The notes below the pieces were generated by a model. The model did no database searches. It had not been told where the DNA came from and saw only the letters and a program-made list of their open reading frames with translations. From assembly GCF_025574465.1 (NCBI RefSeq), contig NZ_JAOBPP010000019.1, forward strand, positions 124,001 to 188,000: DNA of 64,000 nt. The letters run 5' to 3'. Origin of the DNA: Kordiimonas aestuarii (lineage in GTDB: Bacteria; Pseudomonadota; Alphaproteobacteria; Sphingomonadales; Kordiimonadaceae). The position numbers and the translations under genes are program-made. Numbering within the stretch: position 1 is the first letter of the stretch; each line of letters begins with the position of its first letter. This document shows positions 8,634-17,558 of the stretch, piece by piece.

Positions 8634-8846
8634 CTATGCCGCGTTGATAATGTGCTCGGGCGTTGCGGTTGCCACCAGCGGCACGGGTGAGACCGTGAGC
8701 ACAAATTTCAAAGACGGGTTAACACCAAGGACGATATGCATGAACGCTTCAAAGTCCCTGATGATATCAGCGGTGTCATGATTGACAAACTGATGAGCAG
8801 TACTGTCAAATTCCCCCGCCGCACGCCATGATAGCTGGCACCAGGG
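8634..8846 (-). pseudogene. Remnant of a GSCFA-domain protein
   Basis: The minus-strand frame from 8846 to a TAG at 8634-8636 reads AGEFDSTAHQFVNHDTADII and then NPSLKFVLTVSPVPLVATAT followed by PEHI. This is the central signature of GSCFA proteins (PF08885), in which an xGxFD turn is followed by the nearly invariant LTVSPVPLxATA segment and an HV/HI residue pair. The N-terminal GSCFA motif and the C-terminal YSKSVLR and SYEI regions are missing. The left end runs into a stop and the right end abuts the stop of the TonB_C gene at 8848. It has no start of its own and is a dead fragment of a gene normally about 300-350 codons long. Confidence 0.8.
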
Positions 8847-8847
8847 G

Positions 8848-9621
8848 TCAGTGATTAACCTTCATCAGTTTGTGCGTGGCATCCCAAGGGGCATACGAGC
8901 AGCGTTCATTGCTCGCGCCTTCGGGCAGGTCGCCATAGTAAAAATCAATCGTCATAGCCGGTCGGGCAATGGCTTCACCCGCAACGATGAACGCCGAATA
9001 CTTCCAGTCATCCAGCATGTCGGTGGCGTCAGCGTCGAAGCGGCCTTCGGGTTCAGCCGCCAGCACCTGGATATTTTCTACGGTGCCGTCGGGCGTAATG
9101 TCATAACCCATGCGGACATGCCCTTCGGTTTTCCAGCGCGCCGCCTTTTTCGGCATGATCAATTCCATGCACTGCTTGAGGCTTTGGTATGGATCTGCCG
9201 GGTCTCCGAGCGTCGAGGGCAGTTCCGGCAGGCTGGTATGTGTGCATTTCCGGCTGGGTGCCGGGCCGTAGGTGAAGGTGACAGTCACGTCCATGCGGGG
9301 CGCCAGCTCCCCGTCTTTGACATAGCCGAAATAGCGCCAGCGCCTGAGCGCCCGCACAACATAGTCATCCATCGTGCTTTCATGATCACCGGGCAGGATG
9401 CGAATGTTTTCCACCTCGCCGTCAGCGGTGATGTCGAAGACCGCATCAACGCTGCCTTTCAGGCGCTGGCGTTTCACGGCGTAAGACATACCAGGGTTGG
9501 TGCATGACGACATTTGCCATAGGGCGTTCCGGGGGGCGGTATCATCCCGTGCCTGCGCACTGGCGACCCCACTCCCGATGACGAGGACAAGGGCCGCGTG
9601 CCCAAGATGCCTGAGTTTCAT
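8848..9621 (-). CDS. Secreted protein with two TonB C-terminal-type domains
   Basis: I use the ATG at 9619-9621, which follows GGGGA; a GTG at 9633 in the same frame lacks a ribosome site. The product (257 residues) has a signal peptide (ALVLVIGSGVASAQA) and two TonB_C-like domains: about 25-115 (VDAVFDITADGEVENIRILP, then RRWRYFGYVKDG and VTFTYG) and about 140-240 (VRMGYDITPDGTVENIQVLA, then DDWKYSAF). There is no N-terminal anchor and no Pro-rich linker, so this is not a canonical TonB. It is more likely a free periplasmic protein. A shorter paralogue with the same CTHTxLPE motif is at 12586-13077. Paired Cys residues suggest disulfides. Function unknown. Confidence 0.75.
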   Translation of the reverse strand: MKLRHLGHAALVLVIGSGVASAQARDDTAPRNALWQMSSCTNPGMSYAVKRQRLKGSVDAVFDITADGEVENIRILPGDHESTMDDYVVRALRRWRYFGYVKDGELAPRMDVTVTFTYGPAPSRKCTHTSLPELPSTLGDPADPYQSLKQCMELIMPKKAARWKTEGHVRMGYDITPDGTVENIQVLAAEPEGRFDADATDMLDDWKYSAFIVAGEAIARPAMTIDFYYGDLPEGASNERCSYAPWDATHKLMKVNH

Positions 9622-9713
9622 TTTATTCCCCACGGTGTGTCTTTATAACAGGCGCAGTATAGAAACACGGTGCACCATTTCAAGAACGCAGTCTCTCCCG
9701 GTTTGGATATGGA

Positions 9714-9878
9714 GTGCGTAAAAGTCGCCATTTTCCCGGTGGCCGCTATTTCCTTGCTATTCCACGTGATTCGTGTTTTAAGCTGGCCCAAGCACTGCGC
9801 GAAGATGACGGCATCAATAAGCCGTTGGCGGTGACTTGCAAGAGCAATCGTCCGTATATAGTGAGACCGTTGCCATAA
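9714..9878 (+). CDS. Possible 54-residue protein upstream of the helicase
   Basis: A GTG frame reads through 55 codons to TAA at 9876-9878. The product contains YFLAIPRDSCFKLAQALRED and NRPYIVRPLP. There is no recognised family and only a weak ribosome site. An overlapping ATG frame at 9709 gives 42 codons and is less protein-like. The alternative is plain untranslated leader of the helicase gene. It is listed because the 363-bp gap has no better content. A small hairpin GGTGC-CTTTT-GCACC follows at 9885-9899. Confidence 0.25.
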   Translation: MRKSRHFPGGRYFLAIPRDSCFKLAQALREDDGINKPLAVTCKSNRPYIVRPLP

Positions 9879-9996
9879 GAATTCGGTGCCTTTTGCACCA
9901 TGGACCCGGCAGCTGATCTCCGCGAGCTTCCCATAAAAAAATAATATCGTTGCCTGGCATTGGCCGGGTACGCCGCTTGCAACGACAGATGAAAGC

Positions 9997-11628
9997 TTGA
10001 TTTTGAAGCAATTTAATGAGCTTGGCCTCGCCGAGCCAATCCTTCGCGCCGTATCGGCGGAAGGTTACTCCACCCCCACCCCAATTCAGGCTGAGGTTAT
10101 TCCCGCCATGCTGGAGGGGAAAGATATCATTGGTATCGCACAGACAGGGACCGGTAAAACCGCGTCATTTGTGCTGCCTCTCCTCAATAAAGTAGCGGCC
10201 AACAAACGTATCCCTCGGCCGAAAAGCTGTGGTGCGCTGATCCTGACCCCGACGCGTGAGCTGTCGGCGCAGATCGCGGACGGTATTTCCCGCTATGGCA
10301 AACACGTCAAACATCACGCAACTGTTGTGGTTGGCGGCGCCCGCCCCGGCCCGCAGGTGAAAGCGATGGCCCGTGGCCTGGATATTCTCGTGGCGACACC
10401 GGGCCGTCTGGAAGACCATATGCGCTCTGGCGCCATTCGCCTTGACGAGACAACAACGGTGATCCTCGACGAAGCCGACCAGATGCTTGACCTTGGCTTC
10501 ATGCCCGCGATCCGCCGTATCATGGCGGCCTTGCCAAAGGCGCGCCAGACGGCGCTTTTGTCGGCCACCATGCCAAAGCAGATCCGTGCGCTGGCGCAGG
10601 ATTTCCTCAATAACCCGCGTGAAATCTCCGTGACGCCGGTCTCAAAGCCGATTGAACGGATCGAACAAAGCGTGCGTCATATGTCCAAAGGGGACAAACG
10701 CGACGCGCTGGTGAAGATCCTCAAGGGCGATACGGTGGAACGCGCCATTGTGTTTACCCGTACCAAACACGGCGCCAACAAGGTTGCCCAGCATCTTGAA
10801 AAGTTCGGCATCCCTGCGGGCGCGATCCATGGCAACAAAAGCCAGAACCAGCGTGAACGCACTCTGGCGGATTTCCGCAAGGGCAGCGTGCCGATCCTCG
10901 TTGCCACCGATATTGCCGCTCGCGGCATTGATGTGGACGGGGTCTCCCACGTGGTGAACTTTGAACTGCCGAACGTGCCTGAGGTGTATGTACACCGTAT
11001 TGGCCGCACGGCACGCGCAGGCAACAGCGGGATCGCGATCTCTCTGTGTGACGAGACAGAGCGCGCTTACCTGCGGGACATTGAAAGGCTGATCGGCCTA
11101 ACCGTACCGGTTGATGGTGATGGCCCACAAGGCCCGGATCAGGCACCGGAACCCCGGGGTGCACGCGGCGGTAACGCCGGTCGTGGCGGGCAGGCACAAA
11201 GGTCAGGTCGTAGCCGCAACCGCAATGGTGGTGGCGAGGCGCGCCAGGCACGCGGGGGCGGCGAACGGGCTGGCGGACGCGGCACAGGCCGGGACAATGG
11301 TCGCCGGTCTGAAGCAAAGGGCGCGCGGACAGAAAACACCGCAGGTGGTGAACGCCAGGAACGTCAGGACGGCCAGAAACGCCCTGAGCGTCAGGCCCGT
11401 CCTGAACGCCAGGAGCGCCAAAACCGGCCAGATGCCCGTCCCGACCGCCAGGAGGCCAAATCCAATCGGCCACGCCGGGCGAAGCGGACAGGCGAAAATG
11501 CTCGTGGCAACGGTGAAAACCGACCACCACGCAAGGGTGAAGGCGATACCTCCAGCGCGGGCCTGGCTCGCATGCTGGGTAATATCGAACGCTCGCAAAG
11601 CAAGGTCCGCGGTCAGGAAAACGCCTGA
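9997..11628 (+). CDS. DEAD-box RNA helicase (RhlE-like) with basic disordered tail
   Basis: The helicase core (about 1-370) has the Q motif (GYSTPTPIQ), Walker A (AQTGTGKT), PTRELSAQI, TPGRL, DEADQMLD, SATMP, IVFTRTK, ATDIAARGID and HRIGRTARAG. The tail (about 375-543) is rich in Arg, Gly, Gln and Glu, with RGG-like and repeated RPERQ/RQERQ units, typical of RNA-binding disordered extensions. No ATG fits: ATG at 9989 runs into a stop, so translation must start at TTG 9997 or TTG 10003 (giving MKQFNELGL, the usual family start, with GAAAG upstream). A non-ATG start and long leader fit a cold-regulated helicase, but that is inference. Confidence 0.93.
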   Translation: MILKQFNELGLAEPILRAVSAEGYSTPTPIQAEVIPAMLEGKDIIGIAQTGTGKTASFVLPLLNKVAANKRIPRPKSCGALILTPTRELSAQIADGISRYGKHVKHHATVVVGGARPGPQVKAMARGLDILVATPGRLEDHMRSGAIRLDETTTVILDEADQMLDLGFMPAIRRIMAALPKARQTALLSATMPKQIRALAQDFLNNPREISVTPVSKPIERIEQSVRHMSKGDKRDALVKILKGDTVERAIVFTRTKHGANKVAQHLEKFGIPAGAIHGNKSQNQRERTLADFRKGSVPILVATDIAARGIDVDGVSHVVNFELPNVPEVYVHRIGRTARAGNSGIAISLCDETERAYLRDIERLIGLTVPVDGDGPQGPDQAPEPRGARGGNAGRGGQAQRSGRSRNRNGGGEARQARGGGERAGGRGTGRDNGRRSEAKGARTENTAGGERQERQDGQKRPERQARPERQERQNRPDARPDRQEAKSNRPRRAKRTGENARGNGENRPPRKGEGDTSSAGLARMLGNIERSQSKVRGQENA

Positions 11629-11633
11629 CACAA

Positions 11634-11648
11634 GGCCCCTTCGGGGCT
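11634..11648 (+). terminator. Short hairpin after the helicase gene, weak terminator
   Basis: GGCCCC-TTC-GGGGCT forms a six-pair stem (one G-T) six bases after the helicase stop. There is no T-run behind it, so it may only attenuate transcription or stabilise the mRNA end. Confidence 0.35.
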
Positions 11649-11724
11649 GCGGAACCATTAAAGAATAAACCTGTGCCGGACTCCGGCGCGGGCACCCAGT
11701 TCCTGCAGCCTGAAAGGCCATGCA

Positions 11725-12516
11725 ATGAAAAATATCACACCTTTTGCCAGTGGCGCCCGCGCGCTACTGGCCCTTTCCCTTTTTGCCCTGTCTTTTTTCT
11801 CCCTGTCCTTGACTGCCCCCGTTTCCGCGCAGCAGACGTCGGATGACATCCCGGCCAATGCAGTGGCGAGAAGCTATGGCAGCGGCTGGCAATGCGACCG
11901 GGGTTTCCGGCAGGACGGCAACGTCTGTAACAGGGTTGTTGTGCCCGACAATGGTTACGCAACCGACAGCGACTATGGCCGCATCTGGGATTGTCACCGC
12001 GGTTTTGTCGCGAAGGATGAAAGCTGTATTGCCATTCCAGTTCCCGCGAACGGCTATCTGAGTGCGTCTGGTGATCACTGGCGCTGTGACCGCGGCTATC
12101 GCCAGGTGGCAGAAGAATGCATCGCGGTGAAAATACCCGCACATGCATTTTTGACCGATACCGCCTTCGGCGCAGGCTGGCAGTGCGAGCGTGGGTTCAA
12201 CAAACAAAATGATACGTGTGTTGCTGTCAATATACCGGCGCATGGATACCTTTCAGACACGGCCTATGGGCCGGGCTGGAAGTGTGACCGCGGGTATGCG
12301 GTTTCCGGCGCTAGCTGTGTGCAGGTCAAAGTGCCGGCTGACGGCTACCTGAATGCTGATGGCGACGGTTGGAAGTGCGACCGTGGCTACCGCCGGAAAG
12401 GGGATGCTTGCAACGCTGTGACGATGCCGGAGAATGCCCATCTGGATTATTCCGGGCAGGCCTGGGAATGCACCCGTCCCTATGTCAAGCAGGGTGAGCG
12501 TTGCGAACTGCGCTGA
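11725..12516 (+). CDS. Secreted Cys-rich protein made of seven tandem repeats
   Basis: The 263-residue product has a signal peptide (about 1-36, ending PVSAQQ) and then seven repeats of about 29-33 residues. Each follows the plan P-x-N/H-x-Y/A-L ... G-x-G-W-x-C-D-R-G-F/Y ... C-x-x-V-x-V/I-P, with two Cys per repeat (14 Cys in all). The seventh repeat ends WECTRPYVKQGERCELR at the C-terminus. The paired Cys and the export signal suggest a disulfide-linked, EGF-like or solenoid surface protein. I recall similar repeats as C-terminal appendages of other alphaproteobacterial secreted proteins, but cannot name a family. ATG 11725 follows AAAGG. No partner domain is present. Confidence 0.8.
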   Translation: MKNITPFASGARALLALSLFALSFFSLSLTAPVSAQQTSDDIPANAVARSYGSGWQCDRGFRQDGNVCNRVVVPDNGYATDSDYGRIWDCHRGFVAKDESCIAIPVPANGYLSASGDHWRCDRGYRQVAEECIAVKIPAHAFLTDTAFGAGWQCERGFNKQNDTCVAVNIPAHGYLSDTAYGPGWKCDRGYAVSGASCVQVKVPADGYLNADGDGWKCDRGYRRKGDACNAVTMPENAHLDYSGQAWECTRPYVKQGERCELR

Positions 12517-12538
12517 TGCAGCAGGCGATAGGATTATC

Positions 12539-12570
12539 AACATCGGCGGCGCTCAGGCACCGCCGATGTT
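12539..12570. terminator. Bidirectional terminator between convergent genes
   Basis: A perfect 11-bp stem (AACATCGGCGG with its complement, 12539-12549 and 12560-12570) with a 10-base loop lies between the repeat protein and the minus-strand TonB_C gene. It is followed by GTTT on the plus strand. Confidence 0.75.
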
Positions 12571-12585
12571 GTTTAGGAGGTGACG

Positions 12586-13077
12586 CTAGTTATTCAGCGC
12601 TGCCGTGGTGCTTTCTGGCAGCGGTGTATGCGTGCACTCCTTACCCTTTTCGGCCTCATTCGGACCAAAGGTGAAGGTCAGGGCGACGTCCTTGCGCCCC
12701 ATCTCGACGCCGTCCTTCATATAGGCGAAGTAGCGCCAGCCGCGCATCGCGCTTTTGACATTTCTGTCCATCACGCCTTCGGGTACACTTTCCGTTATAC
12801 GAATATTGTCCACCCGGCCATTGGGCAGCACATCATAAAGGACGGATACACGCCCCGAGATATTGTCCCGCCTGGCTTCATAGGCGAGGCGTGCGCCCTT
12901 ACATCGTGACGCCAGCCAATAGCCGTTTGCCGGCTCATCTTCCGCGCTTGCGGATGCTGCTGGTAATGCAGCGGATACCCCCACCACTGCGCCAAATGTT
13001 AACAGTGTGGCTGCCACATGGCCGACAATGCAGCCACCAGCCACGGTACGCTTGAGCTTCGATACTGTGGATTGCAT
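12586..13077 (-). CDS. Secreted single TonB_C-domain protein
   Basis: The 163-residue protein has an N-terminal hydrophobic export region (about 10-45, ending SASAEDE) and one TonB_C-like domain (about 70-140: GRVSVLYDVLPNGRVDNIRI, then RGWRYFAYMKDG and ALTFTFGP). It ends with KECTHTPLPES. It is clearly related to the first domain of the protein at 8848-9621, which carries the same KxCTHTxLPE segment. A duplication of this module is likely. ATG 13077 follows GGAAGGGAT. There is no anchor or Pro-rich spacer, so energy transduction to a receptor is doubtful. Confidence 0.75.
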   Translation of the reverse strand: MQSTVSKLKRTVAGGCIVGHVAATLLTFGAVVGVSAALPAASASAEDEPANGYWLASRCKGARLAYEARRDNISGRVSVLYDVLPNGRVDNIRITESVPEGVMDRNVKSAMRGWRYFAYMKDGVEMGRKDVALTFTFGPNEAEKGKECTHTPLPESTTAALNN

Positions 13078-13253
13078 GGTGATCCCTTCCTCTTGAGAGA
13101 AATGTGTTCATGCTCCACTGTCGTGACGTAAGTTCCCCAAATGTGTCGGCTGCTCCCACTCAGCCTTGTTTGCCCCAAAGTTGGCGACGGCCCTGTGCGA
13201 CCGTGCGTTGCGCAGCATAGTCCCAATGTGGAACAAACGCAACCGGGGCGCTT

Positions 13254-16200
13254 TCAGCTTTCACCAAAGCCGCCGCCGCCGGGGGTCTCGACCATGACCT
13301 TGCCGCCCGCCTCCAGAGTGACCTGATCCGCCGCCGCGAGCACGTGTTTTGTGCCGTCCTTGTGCCAGACGGTGGTGACGCCCGGCATGCCGCGCGCACC
13401 GCCCCCAAGACCTGGCGGCCCTTCGGCGCGGTGGCCGGAGAGGATGGCAAGTTCCATGTCTTCAAGGAAGCGGATTGTGCGGCGGGCACCATTGCCGCCA
13501 TGCCAGCGGCCTTCGCCGCCGCTGCCCTCACGCACACCAAATTCCTCGATCAGTACCGGGTAGCGCCACTCCATGACCTCAGCGTCGGTCAGCCGGCTGT
13601 TGGTCATGTGGCTCTGGATCGCGTCGGTGCCGTCAAAACCGTTGCCAGCGCCGGTGCCGCCCGCGATGGTTTCATAATATTGGTATCTGTCGTTGCCGAA
13701 GGTCAGGTTGTTCATGGTGCCCTGCGCGCCAGCCATGGTGCGGGTGGCAAGGAACAGGGCGTTTGTGACAATCTGGCTGGTTTCCACGTTGCCAGCCACC
13801 ACGGCGGCCCCAGCCTTCGGGTTCAACATACAGCCGTCCGGTACGGTAAGGCGGATCGGTTTCAGGCAGCCCGCATTCAAGGGGATATCCTCGCCCGTCA
13901 ATGTGCGGAACACATAAAGCACCGCCGCCTTGGTCACAGCCAGCGGGGCATTGAAATTATTTGCCTGGGTAGTGCTGGTGCCGGTGAAATCAACGCTGAC
14001 TTCACGGGTGTGCTGGTGCACAGTCAGCCGCACAGAGACCTCAGCACCGCAATCCATTTTGTAACGCGCTTCGCCGTCCTCAAGCTTGGCGATCACCCGG
14101 CGGACGGCTTCTTCGGCGTTGTCCTGCACATGCCCCATGTAGGCGGTGACCACATCGGCGCCAAATTCGCCCACAAGGCGTGCCACCTGTGCCGCACCGC
14201 GTTCATTGGCCGCGATCTGTGCCTTGAGATCCGCTAAATTCTGGCTGATGTTGCGGGCAGGATAGGGGCCTGACGCCAGTGCGGCTTTCACGTCCCTTTC
14301 CATGAAGTGGCCTTCCTTCACCAGATGGAAATTGGCGAAGCGGATGCCTTCTTCTTGAAGTGTTCTGGAGTGTGGAGGCATGGAGCCCGGGCTCAGTCCC
14401 CCGACATCGGCATGGTGCCCGCGCGAGGCAACATAAAAGCCGGGGGCTTTGTCCTGCTTTAAGAATACAGGCGTGACGACGGTGATGTCCGGCAGATGTG
14501 TGCCGCCTGCCATCGGATCATTGAGCATGAAAACATCGCCCGGTTTCATGGTGCCTTTGCGGGCATCCATGATCGCGCTTACACTTTCGCCCATGCTGCC
14601 AAGGTGCACTGGCATGTGGGGTGCGTTGGCAATGAGCTGGCCATCTGTATCGAATACCGCGCAGGAGAAATCCAGCCGTTCCTTCACATTCACACTATGT
14701 GCGGTTTTAGCCAGCACACCACCCATTTCTTCGGCGACCGACATGAAGAGATTATTGAAAATTTCCAGCATGATGGGGTCGACGCTGTCGGTATCAATGG
14801 CGGCTTGGGTCTTTTCCTGTGTCCGCGACAGCATCAAGGTGTCATCGGGGGACAGTTCCGCGCTCCAGCCCGGTTCCACAAGCGTGGTGCCGCCATTTTC
14901 AAGCACGATGGCGGGGCCGGTGATACTGTGCCCGGGCTGCAGGGCCGCGCGGTCATAAACACCGGCATCCTGCATCGCGCCATTTGCAAAAAAGCGGCGG
15001 GTGTGCGCAGCCTTTCTGTCCTTGCCGGGGGCGGTGATATTGAGTGCGGTGGTTGCGGCACCGCCAACGGCCTCGGCTTCAACGGCTTCCGCGATGATGG
15101 TCTGGTCTTTTTCGGTAAAGCCAAAGCTTTGCTGGTGGGCGGCTTCAAAAGCGGCGCGCATTTCTGATGCTTGGGCCAGTGGCACGCTGAGGGTTGTGTC
15201 TGTGCCCTGATACTTGAGCCGGACGGAGGTGTGCATATGCTGCCTCCGTTTTTCCACTCCCTGTGCGGTGAGGGCATCCGCCGCCCGCGTTGCCACATGG
15301 CCCGCCGCCCGGTTTATCGTGCCGGCATCTTCAAGCGGGCATTCCAGTGCCTGCTCCTCAATCACCCGCTGGTCGGCCAGCCCCATGCCAAGCGCGGACA
15401 AAACGCCGGAGAAAGGTGGTACGACAACTTTTGTAATGCCAAGCGCATCGGCGACAAGGCAGGCGTGCTGCCCGCCCGCCCCGCCAAAGGTCAGCAGGCC
15501 ATATTTTTTGATGTCATGCCCGCGCATGACCGAAACCTTCTTGATGGCGCGCGCCATATGCTCAACCGCGACCCGCAGGAAACCCTCCGCCATCTCATAG
15601 ATGCTCATGGTGATGCCGCTGTCGGCTTCAAGCTGGGATTGCAATTTCTTGAACCCCGCTGTGGCGGCGTCAAAATCAAGCGCGGCATCGCCCTTTTCGC
15701 CAAACACAGCCGGGAAAAGGTCAGGCTGAAGCTTACCCAACAGCACGTTGCAGTCCGTGACCGTGACCGGCCCGCCGCGTCCATAGGCAGCGGGACCGGG
15801 ATAGGCGCCGGCGGATGCCGGGCCCACTTGAAAGCGGCCATCACGGACTGAGCAGATGGAGCCTCCACCGGCGGCGACGGTGTGGATATCCATCATCGGG
15901 ACAGTCATGCGTACACCGGCGACAACCGTGTCGAAGACACGCTCATATTCCCCGGCATAGTGGCTGACATCGGTGGATGTGCCGCCCATGTCAAAGCCAA
16001 TAAGGTGGGTGACGTCAGCGCGCGCGCCGCTTTTGGCCGCGCCGACAATGCCGCCTGCGGGGCCGGAGAGCACAGCATCCTTGCCCTCGAAAGCGTTTGC
16101 CGCCGCCAAGCCACCGTTTGACTGCATGAAATAAAGGGGTGTGTCGCCCACAGCACTTTGTACCTGATTTACATAGCGGCGCAGGATGGGCGACAGATAG

Positions 16201-16829
16201 GCATCCGCCACCGTGGTATCACCACGCGGCACCAGTTTCATCAGCGGGCTGACCTTGTGACTCATGGAAATCTGCGTGAAGCCGATATCTGCCGCGATCT
16301 CACCTGCGCGGGCTTCGTGGGCCGTGTGGCGATAGCCGTGCACAAAAGTAATGGCGACAGACCGCAGGCCTTTTCGATAGGCAGCCTCAAGGGCCGTGCG
16401 GCAGGCATCTTCATCAAGCGGGGTAAGCACCGTTCCGTCCGCCTGAAGGCGCTCGGTCGCTTCTACGATGTCTGAATACAGCGGTTCGGGGCGGGTGGGT
16501 TTCAGCGCAAACAGATCAGCCCGGTGTTGCTGACCAATCAGCAGCGCGTCCCGGAATCCTTTGGTGATCATCAGCAGGGTTGCTTCGCCGTCGCGCTCCA
16601 GCAGCGCGTTGGTGGCGACTGTTGTGCCCATCTTGATGGCGGCCACCTTGTCAGCCGGGAAGGGGGCGTCTAATGGTACATTCATGATGTCACGCATGGC
16701 GTGCACCGCCGCGTCGTCATACTGGCCCGGCGCTTCCGACAGGTATTTGTGGCTTGTCAGCGACCCGTCCGGGTGGCGGGCCACGATGTCCGTGAAAGTG
16801 CCGCCCCGGTCGATCCAGAATTCAAACAT
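13254..16829 (-). CDS. HyuA-HyuB fusion, 5-oxoprolinase (ATP-hydrolysing) type
   Basis: The start is ATG 16829 (MFEFWIDRGGTFTDIVA), which follows GGGGAG; a TTG at 16841 is in frame but poorer. The 1191-residue protein joins a HyuA half (about 1-690; DRGGTFTD near the start, MGTTVATNALLER, FDMGGTSTDVSHYAGEYE) with a HyuB half (about 700-1190; DPIMLEIFNNLFMSVAEEMG, FMLNDPMAGGTHLPDI, C-terminal ETPGGGGFGES). This fused form is that of eukaryote-like 5-oxoprolinases, which use ATP to open 5-oxo-L-proline to glutamate. Related fusions may act on hydantoins, so the substrate is inferred. It follows the hypothetical gene at 16863-17450 by 33 bp and may share its transcript. Confidence 0.88.
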   Translation of the reverse strand: MFEFWIDRGGTFTDIVARHPDGSLTSHKYLSEAPGQYDDAAVHAMRDIMNVPLDAPFPADKVAAIKMGTTVATNALLERDGEATLLMITKGFRDALLIGQQHRADLFALKPTRPEPLYSDIVEATERLQADGTVLTPLDEDACRTALEAAYRKGLRSVAITFVHGYRHTAHEARAGEIAADIGFTQISMSHKVSPLMKLVPRGDTTVADAYLSPILRRYVNQVQSAVGDTPLYFMQSNGGLAAANAFEGKDAVLSGPAGGIVGAAKSGARADVTHLIGFDMGGTSTDVSHYAGEYERVFDTVVAGVRMTVPMMDIHTVAAGGGSICSVRDGRFQVGPASAGAYPGPAAYGRGGPVTVTDCNVLLGKLQPDLFPAVFGEKGDAALDFDAATAGFKKLQSQLEADSGITMSIYEMAEGFLRVAVEHMARAIKKVSVMRGHDIKKYGLLTFGGAGGQHACLVADALGITKVVVPPFSGVLSALGMGLADQRVIEEQALECPLEDAGTINRAAGHVATRAADALTAQGVEKRRQHMHTSVRLKYQGTDTTLSVPLAQASEMRAAFEAAHQQSFGFTEKDQTIIAEAVEAEAVGGAATTALNITAPGKDRKAAHTRRFFANGAMQDAGVYDRAALQPGHSITGPAIVLENGGTTLVEPGWSAELSPDDTLMLSRTQEKTQAAIDTDSVDPIMLEIFNNLFMSVAEEMGGVLAKTAHSVNVKERLDFSCAVFDTDGQLIANAPHMPVHLGSMGESVSAIMDARKGTMKPGDVFMLNDPMAGGTHLPDITVVTPVFLKQDKAPGFYVASRGHHADVGGLSPGSMPPHSRTLQEEGIRFANFHLVKEGHFMERDVKAALASGPYPARNISQNLADLKAQIAANERGAAQVARLVGEFGADVVTAYMGHVQDNAEEAVRRVIAKLEDGEARYKMDCGAEVSVRLTVHQHTREVSVDFTGTSTTQANNFNAPLAVTKAAVLYVFRTLTGEDIPLNAGCLKPIRLTVPDGCMLNPKAGAAVVAGNVETSQIVTNALFLATRTMAGAQGTMNNLTFGNDRYQYYETIAGGTGAGNGFDGTDAIQSHMTNSRLTDAEVMEWRYPVLIEEFGVREGSGGEGRWHGGNGARRTIRFLEDMELAILSGHRAEGPPGLGGGARGMPGVTTVWHKDGTKHVLAAADQVTLEAGGKVMVETPGGGGFGES

Positions 16830-16862
16830 CAGGCTCCCCAAATTTGTTTAATTGTCCACCAA

Positions 16863-17450
16863 CTATTCATCACCCGGCAGGCCGGCGACAAGGCCATTGT
16901 ACCGCCGCCGCATATCGCTGCCCATGCCGGAGCAGAACCGCTTGGGGCCAAAGTCAGTCAGCAATGCGTCAAACAAGCCGCGCCGCCTGCCAATCTTGAA
17001 CATGAAAACAGCGGTCGAGACATCGGCAAGCAGCACCAGCCGGTCGCCAACTCCCAGGGTTTTCATGGCTTCTGCCATCGTCTCGCCGGCGGGTGATTCG
17101 TCGATCAGTGTCGATATCTGCAATGTGGTTTGCGCGGCGATATTATTGAGGGTGCGGCCGTCCATGGCTTCGTCGTCGCAGATCAGGTTATAGGACATCA
17201 CCTGCGACGCCTCTTCAAGCATATGGAAAGCAGCCTTGTCCCGGTTGGCGTTCAGATACTGCAAATGCTCTGCCGCCAGCAGGCGGACAAATTCGGCGCG
17301 GCGCAGCATGAAGCGCAAACCTTCGAGCTTTTGTTCTTGCTGCGTGCGGGCGTCGGGGGCGTTTTCTTGTTCTGCGTCCCGCGCAGTGGCACTCATGCCG
17401 GCGGAGAGCAAAAGCGCAACGCTGGCGATAACTGACTTGAATCGAAACAT
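16863..17450 (-). CDS. Secreted protein of unknown function
   Basis: The ATG at 17450 starts MFRFKSVIASVALLLSAGMS, a signal peptide cleaved near SATA-RDAEQ. The frame also allows a GTG at 17477. The mature 170-odd residues are mostly helical, with EGLRFMLRRAEFVRLLAAEH and GVGDRLVLLADVSTAVFMF, and contain two Cys (LICDDEAM, KRFCSGMG) that could form a disulfide. No domain was recognised. It is divergent from yaiI and upstream of the oxoprolinase-type gene on the same strand. Confidence 0.7.
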   Translation of the reverse strand: MFRFKSVIASVALLLSAGMSATARDAEQENAPDARTQQEQKLEGLRFMLRRAEFVRLLAAEHLQYLNANRDKAAFHMLEEASQVMSYNLICDDEAMDGRTLNNIAAQTTLQISTLIDESPAGETMAEAMKTLGVGDRLVLLADVSTAVFMFKIGRRRGLFDALLTDFGPKRFCSGMGSDMRRRYNGLVAGLPGDE

Positions 17451-17558
17451 TTTTTTCTGACCGTTTTTATATTTCACTAGCGTTACATAGCATTGTTTAC
17501 ACCGGATGCACTATGCTAATGGGCCATTTGCATACCAGTCGCAACGGAGATACCCGCC

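Noticed and set aside
8355-8700. A 62-codon minus-strand frame overlapping the GSCFA fragment, with segment ERAPSTDIEPDAEKAQRWL
   Set aside because: It lacks a start, starts right after a stop, and is out of frame with the GSCFA signature; probably chance in GC-rich DNA.
10754-11725. Minus-strand open frame of 323 codons opposite the helicase gene
   Set aside because: Shadow of the basic helicase tail; the composition (His, Arg, Pro, Cys) is not protein-like and no family is recognisable.
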